A DNA stretch of 64,000 nucleotides, taken from assembly GCA_946894095.1 (NCBI GenBank), contig OX335642.1:16503021-16567020 (forward strand). The letters run 5' to 3'. Source of the DNA: Incurvaria masculella. Taxonomy: Eukaryota; Arthropoda; Insecta; Lepidoptera; Incurvariidae. Shown piece after piece: positions 24,501 to 33,500 of this stretch; position 1 is the first letter of the stretch; every line of letters starts with the position of its first letter. The notes under the pieces were generated by a model that saw only the letters and a program-made list of their open reading frames with translations, was not told the DNA's origin and did not search any database. The position numbers were made by a program, and so were the translations under genes.

Positions 24501-27500
24501 CCTTTACTGAAAATGTTATGTAAACTTTTTCTTTACAAAAATTTTATGTAAATATTCTTCCATCATTATTCAATAAATTAAAAATAAATTCAACTGAGAT
24601 AATATCGTAAATAATTTATAATAAATTCTAAAATATTATTTTGAAAAACAATAAGTGTCGCTTTTGTTCGCGATGTTTGGAACCAAATTATTATTATTTT
24701 TTGTATGGCGGGGTCATTAGTTTTTGACACAATGTTATAGCAGCTATCATAAACTACGAAATAAAAAACAAATTTGTTTCATAACTTTATCTTTTTTACC
24801 CTAAACCTCGAGTAACATCACAAAATATTAAAAAAAAATCTAAAGTCAATGTTATATGATTTTTATTATTTTATATTTGAACCAAACTACTACAAAAGTA
24901 ACGTAAATAAATGGAGGCACTATCTAGCTACATGGAACAGTTATTATTTTGAAGATACCTTGACAAGTGTCTTAGATATAGATTTTTATTCGATTCGGGA
25001 GCGCGGTACAGGCCGATGCTGCGTCGTTCGCGCTCCAAAGGTTAAGGGGGGTTTGTGTGTTCATTTAGATAGATCCACAGCCATTCGTCGCTATTTATGC
25101 TATAGCTCCTCAAAAATAGGAATTTTTAAACTAAAACTGTTTCCGAGCTCAGTGTGAGCAGTTATGTATTTAGGCTGCAGTGCATCATCTCTGGTGAGTA
25201 TTATAGTTATGATCATTACAGATCTATCTTTTTTCTTCTTCAGACGAAAAATAAGGACGGATATATTTTTAATTTTAAAATTATCACTAACCAGAGATGG
25301 TGCACTCTACACAGTTTCATAAAACAGTTTATAAAAATGGCCAATTGTAAATGGCAGATTTTTGCATACATCCTTAAAATGTATGCAAATAATCCAAACA
25401 AGGTCAGTGGCTCAGTCCCAAAATAAGTTCAAGTAAAGTCAAGGGCCCAAAATTTTGATCGATTGTAAAACAAAATATCTAGTTTCAACATCCCAAAACT
25501 TTACAAGAAAATAGGTTGTGTCGTGGCCTGCGACAGACAGACGTACGAGTGAACATTGAACGTGTCCTATTCTCCTTTCTTGGTTGTTTACCTTCTCCTT
25601 GCGGCGCGGCGGCTCAGCGGCGGCGGGAGGCGACACGGGCCCTGCGCTCGCGGCCACCGCATCCAACTCCAGGAAGATGGTGCGCGACTTCTTGCCGATG
25701 CCTGTACATTTGACGTGAGCTTAAGAGCAAAGATCGCTGTGTGGGTTACGGCACGTAAAGACTACACGTGGGCCCACTGCGTTTCTTCCCGTGCATATTG
25801 TAAGAGGCGACTCAGGGAATCGGTTCCCTTCCTAATTTAATAGGTGGTAGGGTTAATCCCACCTGGTTTGGTACGATCGAATGGAATGACTGATGGTCGA
25901 AGTCGTAATGAAAATTGTACGTGTTTCCCATTCACTTCACACTTCACTTCAACACAACGACTGCATCGACCGGATTAGTTACCAAAGCAAACTTGTCTCG
26001 ATGTGATGGTGTGTATGTACAGTAACCTGCAGAAAATAATGCATATCGTACAATGGAAAGAAGCAATCGGCTAGTTTCGGCTTCGCAAAGCGTCATCTCT
26101 TTCGCACCTAGCACACAGGTGCCGAGTGAGAGCATGTGACAACTATGACGATCTACAAAGCCGAAAATAGCCGACTGTCTCTTTCCAACGTCCGATGTTC
26201 ATTATTTGGCGCTGGGTACTGCATGTACGTCGATGGTTGAAGGGTTACCATCGTTGAAGAGCGTCTCATCCTCGATGTCGCGGTCGCGCGTCACGCGCGC
26301 TTCCTCCTGGAACACCTCGCCGTTCTCGAAGCGCTGCTTGATGGCGCGCGAGCGCTCGCCGTCCACCTCGAGCGCGCGGATCTTGTCCGCCGACGTGATG
26401 GCTGCGCAAACACAACACTAGGCTGAGGTGGACACTCTGATTTAATTGAACCGAACTAAAATTTTGTTTATGAATTCGAGTTCATTCATTCCGGAGTTTC
26501 ATTCCGAGAAGTGCGTGATAACCGCGTGATAACCGTTCCATAACGGCGTAAGTGAAACAATATTTTATAATTTTTTTAAATAACTACTACTTATTTTGGA
26601 ATTTCAAAAAGGTGAAAGATGCATGCATTCACGATTTGGCTATATTTAAATCCTATAACGGTAAATATCTGACGCTAATATTCTGTGTTCAAACTTTTTT
26701 CATAAAAATTTAAAAATATTTGTTCAATTTGAGAATTCAAAGTACCAGAGACTGACAGTTTTATCATTAAATTATAGATAGACCATCAATCTACATATTA
26801 ACTTTTTTTAACATTGAAATTTGTTGTAGTGGGCAACGTGGCATGCGCGGGGCATATGTGCATAGTCATACAAGACAAGTGATCATGTGTGTTCACGGGC
26901 AGTAAAAAATAGTACATCCACATTCCATTATGTTGCCACCACGATGCGTATAAATGGGATGTAAAAATATTACAAATCGAGTGAGTGGTTCTCAAGTTAC
27001 AAGTAGACATACACGAGAGAAGATTTAGTCATTTTCTAGCAATTATATATTTTTTTTCTTCATAAATGACCTACATAGAACTGGATATCAAACTCACCTT
27101 GCTCACTCTGCATGACTGATTGTTCGTACATTTCTTTAATTTTGGCTTGCTTGCCCTAAAACAGATGGATAAAGGTTATTTTCATGCAGAATTGTGTTTG
27201 CATCATGGTATACTAGAATGTTTAGCTTCCAATTCTCTTATCTGTGTGTGGCATCTTACCCACTTGTCAAAAAGTGTACTCCAATTAATCATAATATGTT
27301 TTTAAAAATAATAGTGTCCATTTGTGATGAAAAACTACTTTGAATGTAATTGATAAATTATTGAGTTCGTAATGAATTACTAGGGCTACGGCATCCTTTG
27401 GGTACAGGATCACTATTATAAGATAAAACATTATTCGAAATTTATTTCATTCTATTTCTCTGGTATCCGACAGCTTTGAAATATCCTTAAAATCTAGTTG

Positions 27501-30500
27501 CCTAGCATCATCTGTCTGGAGCATCATCATATCTTGGACTGATCATCAATATTTTTTTATTATTACCTCTTTAAATATTTTTTCATTCTAAAGCCTATTT
27601 GAATGAGCGTCATTTTAAGCATGAGCGCGAATAATGGCGGAAATCCTCCAAGGAAGTATCCTAGGACCTATTCTGAACGTCCTCTACATTGCTGACTCAT
27701 CTACAAACAAATGTTGCAGCACGGGCACTTTTGTGTATGCTTGACACAGCTGTCTGGCTGGCCACTAATGAGAATCCCTAACCGCTCTAAAAGAAAGAAA
27801 AGAAATTCTCAATCTGGGTCAAAACTGAAGAAAGAATCCCTACAAACCATTCAGCGTTTGTACGACTACTACAGCAGCAAGCATTTTCAGTATATATCTT
27901 CTAGAGAGAGCTACATACCATGAAGAGTCGACTGCGTATGTTCTGTATCTCCTGCTTGCGCTCCTGGCGTCGCTCGGACGAGTCGTGGTCGCCGGACTCG
28001 AAGCGGCCCACGATCTCGCTCATGTTGCAGAAGGACACGGGCTGCTCGCGCGTCGAGCACTGCTTGTACGACTTCTTCAGCACCGAGTCTTCATCTGCAC
28101 TCATTAAATATCAGATTTGGGGTGTATTTAATCATTGTGCTCCATAACCAAGAGGATAAAGCGAAAGCATTGGGATTTTGCTGATTTTTAATTGTCAATT
28201 AAATTTTGAATGCACGTTTATTGGACTGTGTGACGATTTGCACTTATCAAACTTTAAAATCAGAAAGCAGCCAACGGATATCGAACCAACGCCTCCCGGT
28301 TAAGAAACGTAACCTGCAACTGCTTGGCCAGGATTTCTTAGTGTCTAAAAACATCTTTGGACGAAACGAGGTTGACAATTGTCAACAGGTTGATAACCTG
28401 CTACCGCATATTAGTACTCCGAAGCCAGAAATGACGCCAGCGACCATATTTTTTGGGTCGATGAAGTTCTTCAACAACAAACAATGGAAACAGGATATTT
28501 TCCAAAATTGTATTAGTTGATAGTTACCATCTTCTTCTCCCTCGGAGGAGCTGGGCTCGATAGGGATCCCGTTGAGGTACTCGTCCGAGACGCCGATGTC
28601 CATGCCCTTCGCCTTGAACCTGAGTATAATCCATACACACTCGATCACTACGACTCCATATACTTCTTCTGCCAGTCGGAAGAACGTTTCCGTAAATATA
28701 TTCGTATTGTTCTTATTCTCTTCTTATGTCTTAACAAAAGATAGAAATATGAGCATTCCAATATTTAAGCTTTGTTTAAGCAGTTTTTTAATGCCACTTT
28801 TTAAACAATTTTTACCTTCACTATTGCTTAGGACATCTAGATTTGTAGGCCCTAACGTGTCCCACTACATTAATCTTCCGGAATCTTCTAGACCTTTTAT
28901 CTGTTTCAGCTATTAACACGCAAGGCAGCAGTAGCTGTTATTACAGAAGACAAGTAAGATCAGACCTAGCATGAGCGCGCTGTGCTTACAAGACGAACAC
29001 CGTGTGAGAGTGAGATATCAACTCAAGTACCACTACCGCGAGTTGGAGACAGACGGTGCATACCTACCCGATGAGACAACATTTCGAATCGCTATCAGCA
29101 CACAGTGTCCGCGCTGGATGAATAAGATGTCATTATCGTAGTCAAGAGTTTGCTCCTCACCAATGGATATAATTTTCTTATAATAATGTTCTTTGTGAGC
29201 AGTAGTAATCAATCAATCACTGTAAACTAGTTTGTAAGTATCACTGGAAAAAATAATAATACAATGACCAACCTGACGAAGTTTCTTGTCGGCTCTTCTT
29301 CGTCAGAAGTAATCGAACCGACAGGAAAAAAAATGACGAATCCGAGTGTGTAATATACATCTAATGGAGGAAATAAAGAAACTGAAACTGAAACTGATGA
29401 TTTTTTAAATCTTTATGATTTCTCTAGTTTTACTAAAAGAAAGCATGTTGATCTATGCATTTGTAGATTATTAGGTGGACGGGCGTAAAACCCCCCTTTA
29501 TTGCTGGTAAGTAAGAGGTGACCCACTGATTCTTTGCCGATCATATTTCTCAACTTTTCTTCAAACATAACTTCAGGTCATGATTTTGAAGCTACATATA
29601 TGGAAATTAAGAAATTTTTTAACATCAAAAATATTTCAATACAACCAATATAACCAAATTTATTTTACAGAGTGATTTTTTTCACGATGATTTACACTTG
29701 AGGTAGAATCTGGGAGATTCATATTATTATTTTCTGGAAAATCACTCCGGTGCTACACTCATTCTTGTTCTTTGCGGAAACATTCCTCATTTTGAACAAC
29801 AGTGATTACGAGCATGAAGATAGTGGTAAAATATTGCCATTCTCCCCACCTGGTACGGCTCTTGAGATTGAGAATCCTGTAATATAATAAGACTAACCTG
29901 CTATACATGACGAGTAATCAAGCGGACAAACAAACACAATAACTGCAAAACAAATTAAGACAGCAAAACAGCTTTGTGAAAGTGAGGTTACTTCCCAACA
30001 CGCGGGATCGTACTAAATCCGCAGGTGTCCTGATTAGGCCACACTCTCGAAATAGAACTCCTAGTAGGTCTTACACGAAACACCCATTGACGTATACACA
30101 AATAGTTTGACCACTGAATCTTGATTATTGTTATTGGGAGAATAATATAAGTTTCAATTTTGCTGTTAGCACATTTGATGTTTCATTGCATGAAAATCTA
30201 AAATTGTGCAAATTGTTTTTGTATAGAGAGAGGAATGACCTATTCTTTAATAATTTTAGAAGTTTTAAATGAACACAAAAAGAAAGTGAGGAACCCAGGA
30301 ACAAAGTTGGGTCCGAATAATGGTCAATTGGTAGTAGAATGAGGTATCAATCGAGGTCAGAACTAGGGGGCGGCTACCTTGGTAGCGCTTCGGCTCGCAT
30401 CGAGCCTCGTCAGATAGCCTGCAGACTGGAACGCGGAGAATACTCAGTCCCGCTCTCGATCTCCATCTCTGTACCTATCCATATTGCGTAGGATGCCTCC

Positions 30501-33500
30501 AGTGATGACTTCACAGCCAATCAATCAGTTATCTGGTCAATGGAATTATCCTGAACAGCTAATAATTCAGTCCAGAACCTATTTCTCAGTATCCGGTCTC
30601 CTCATTTGCAGTACATAGGTACTAGTTTACTTTAAAGTTGTGGTCCTTAGGTATGTTAGTTTGCGTCATGGAACTGTAAGTTCAATAAGTACATGTTTTG
30701 TCGCTTTCGAGAATACAAGTTTGTCCGGGGTGTATTCTGTAGTACGGGTTTCTGAAGTCATCTGGTAGTGCTTCTCATGTGTGTCCATCAACAATTACCA
30801 ATACGTATTTAGTGATTCAAAAACGTATAATATGAAAATGAAACTATTTGAACTCAAATGATTGGAAAAATGGCAAGGTAAGGCATATTAAACTCTTTCA
30901 AAACAGTGTCACATATTTTATTATCAGAGTGATATTTTATGCTTCGATCAACATTACCTGGCTCTCAATATTTTTTTTTTCGTAATAATCATATGATTGT
31001 GCCGACGCATATAACAGAATGCAGTGCTCTATAAAATTATTAGAAAAGATGTTCAATATACCTAAAAAGTAAATATGCATTTCACAGAGTATTGAGACCA
31101 AAACCGGTTGATCTGACTCCACACTCAACTATTTTTAAAACGACCTACACAAGGTGAGACAAGCATTTTAGGCAATTAGCAGGAAGAGCTGATGACAACT
31201 CAGTTCTTGTCATGTGCACAAGAAATTTGCGCCCGCCCTCGCTCGAGTGCTGTGGAGAGATCCGGTACTAACTTGGCGAGTCGCGACAGCAGCGTGGCGC
31301 TCTGCTGTCGCGAATCGCCGTGGTGATCGAGGTGGCGGCTCCTTCAGGTTCTTGCTCGTTTGCTAGAGCGCTGTGGAGAGATCCGGTACTTACTTGGCGA
31401 GTCGCGACAGCAGCGTGGCGCTCTGCTGTCACGACTCGCCGTTGTGATGGAGGTTGCGGCTCCTTCAGGTTCTTACTCGTTTGCTCGAGCGCTGTGGAGA
31501 GATCCGGTACTAACTTGGCGAGTCGCGACAGCAGCGTGGCGCTCTTGTCGCGCGCGCCGTGGTGCTCCAGCGGCGGCGGCTCCTCCGGGTTCTTGCTCGC
31601 CTGCTCGAACAGCTGGAAGCGCGACTTCACATCCAGGGTGGAGAGCTCTTCGAGACCTAGGTCCGGTTTGTCTGAAGCTGTAAAGCATAGGTCACTGTTA
31701 AGTAAACCAATCATTCATATGATCGATACAAATGCTTTAACGAGCACGCCACCTATGATGGAATAGTGCAGCTAGATATATCAAATGGCCAAAATTATCT
31801 GTCTGCGGACCAAAGTTGGTCAACAGATGGCGCCAACTACCTGTTCACACGCTGAGCGCATTATTTATTTTATATTCATTTTGCACTCTTGCTTTATTTT
31901 ATTTTTCATTCTTATATTGTTCTTGTTTAAACTTGTACTCTCTGCATCATTTGAGTAACACCTTGAAGTACATTGTTCTCGACTAGTGCTCCATGCACCT
32001 AGAATTCAGTGGATTTTTCTCCACCGATATATGAGGTTCCCGAGCACTGGAGACTGACAGTTTTTTTTCCATGCAAATCAAGCGATACAAAAAGGCGATG
32101 AAGATTCCCAAGTCATCTAATTCTTTAAGTGAGTAAGTTCAACGAGAGATAGGTTTTAAATTTCGAAGTGTCATGTCATGTAATAAAATTGTAAACTTCT
32201 GTTTTTTTTTGTATTCAGAATTTCAAAAGCAAAGATATAATAAAGTGTCATGTCACCTCTAGCCACATCAGGTGGTAACTCCTTAGGGTTGCTTTCGCAG
32301 ATGATGACCTGATGTTTCTTTGGTGTCTCTGCAATGAAAAACACTATTAATATCACAAAAAGTGCATAATCAATAATTGTAATTCAGGCCCGAGACCCGT
32401 AGTAGGTTATTCATAATTTAATGAATTCCACATTACCATTATCTCATTATTTTAAGGTTATGCAACATTCTGCATTGCAGCTGGGTGTTCTGATTTTGAA
32501 TGTGAAAAAATGGTGGTCTGGACATTCGTCCCTTGGATTATATGTCCACTGCTCTCCCGCTGAGCTATCCAGACAATTACGTCAGTCATCGATTATATTC
32601 GAATCGACACAATCCTTCCCCTGTACTGCTTCCGACGAATGTCCCAAAATGTTTTCCGAATCTTTTCAAAATCAGAATACAGTGCTTCAATGTAGATGTC
32701 GTTGCATAAGCTTTGCAGCCCACTCTGAATACGGCTTTTGGTGTTTCTTTATCTCCACATACATACACACATGCCAAAAAGAGACAAAATAAGAAAATAT
32801 ACTGACTAGGCACTTCTTCTTCGTCCTCGACGACGCGCGGCGCGAACAACGTCTTGAAGTGTTGCTTGCAGTAGAGATTCGTCTGGTTGCTCTCGTACGT
32901 CTCCACACTGTAAGTGGAACAAGCGATAAGTCGCAGACAGCGCACCACCGCACAGCAAGCAAGCTGCGTGCGTCCGCCGCAGACGACTGGTTGGGGCGAG
33001 TTGTTTTGCTCTGAACGTCGGCTGTCAATAGAGCTGCAGTGTAGGCAGACCCACGCCAGATGGTGGCGTTATCGAGCTGTGCATGCAGTTGGTGAGGGGA
33101 ACGAGTGTCGTCTAAGCAGCCAGAACTTAAACTCTACAAAAACTATGCTTTGAACATAAAACTATTCTCAAAAATATTGTGTACAGAAATTGAATGTACG
33201 GATTGAATTCATGTATTTTTAAGATACCTACGTACAGTCGTTAGGAAGGGACATTTATTACTATAAACGTATTACGGTTAGTATCTATAAATGAGCCCAA
33301 TCATTTAATATTATACAGTTTTTGAAATTTTAAAAGATTGGATTTTCAAAGATTTTCACTTAATATTTAAAATTTAAGTTATAATGGAAAAAATACTAAA
33401 GCTAGAAACAGCTTTCACACAGTTAGGAAAACAGATATGGCACACAGTTGAATAATAATTAAAAGATAAAGTAAAACCAAAGGGTAATACTAATAACTAC

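Noticed and set aside
31268..31714. 148-codon minus frame as a longer real exon 5
   Set aside because: It stays open only by chance across the 121-bp repeats, which appear in three different frames; only the first donor joins exon 6 in frame.
32512..32574. Functional tRNA gene
   Set aside because: No T arm, wrong base before the anticodon, and shortened length.
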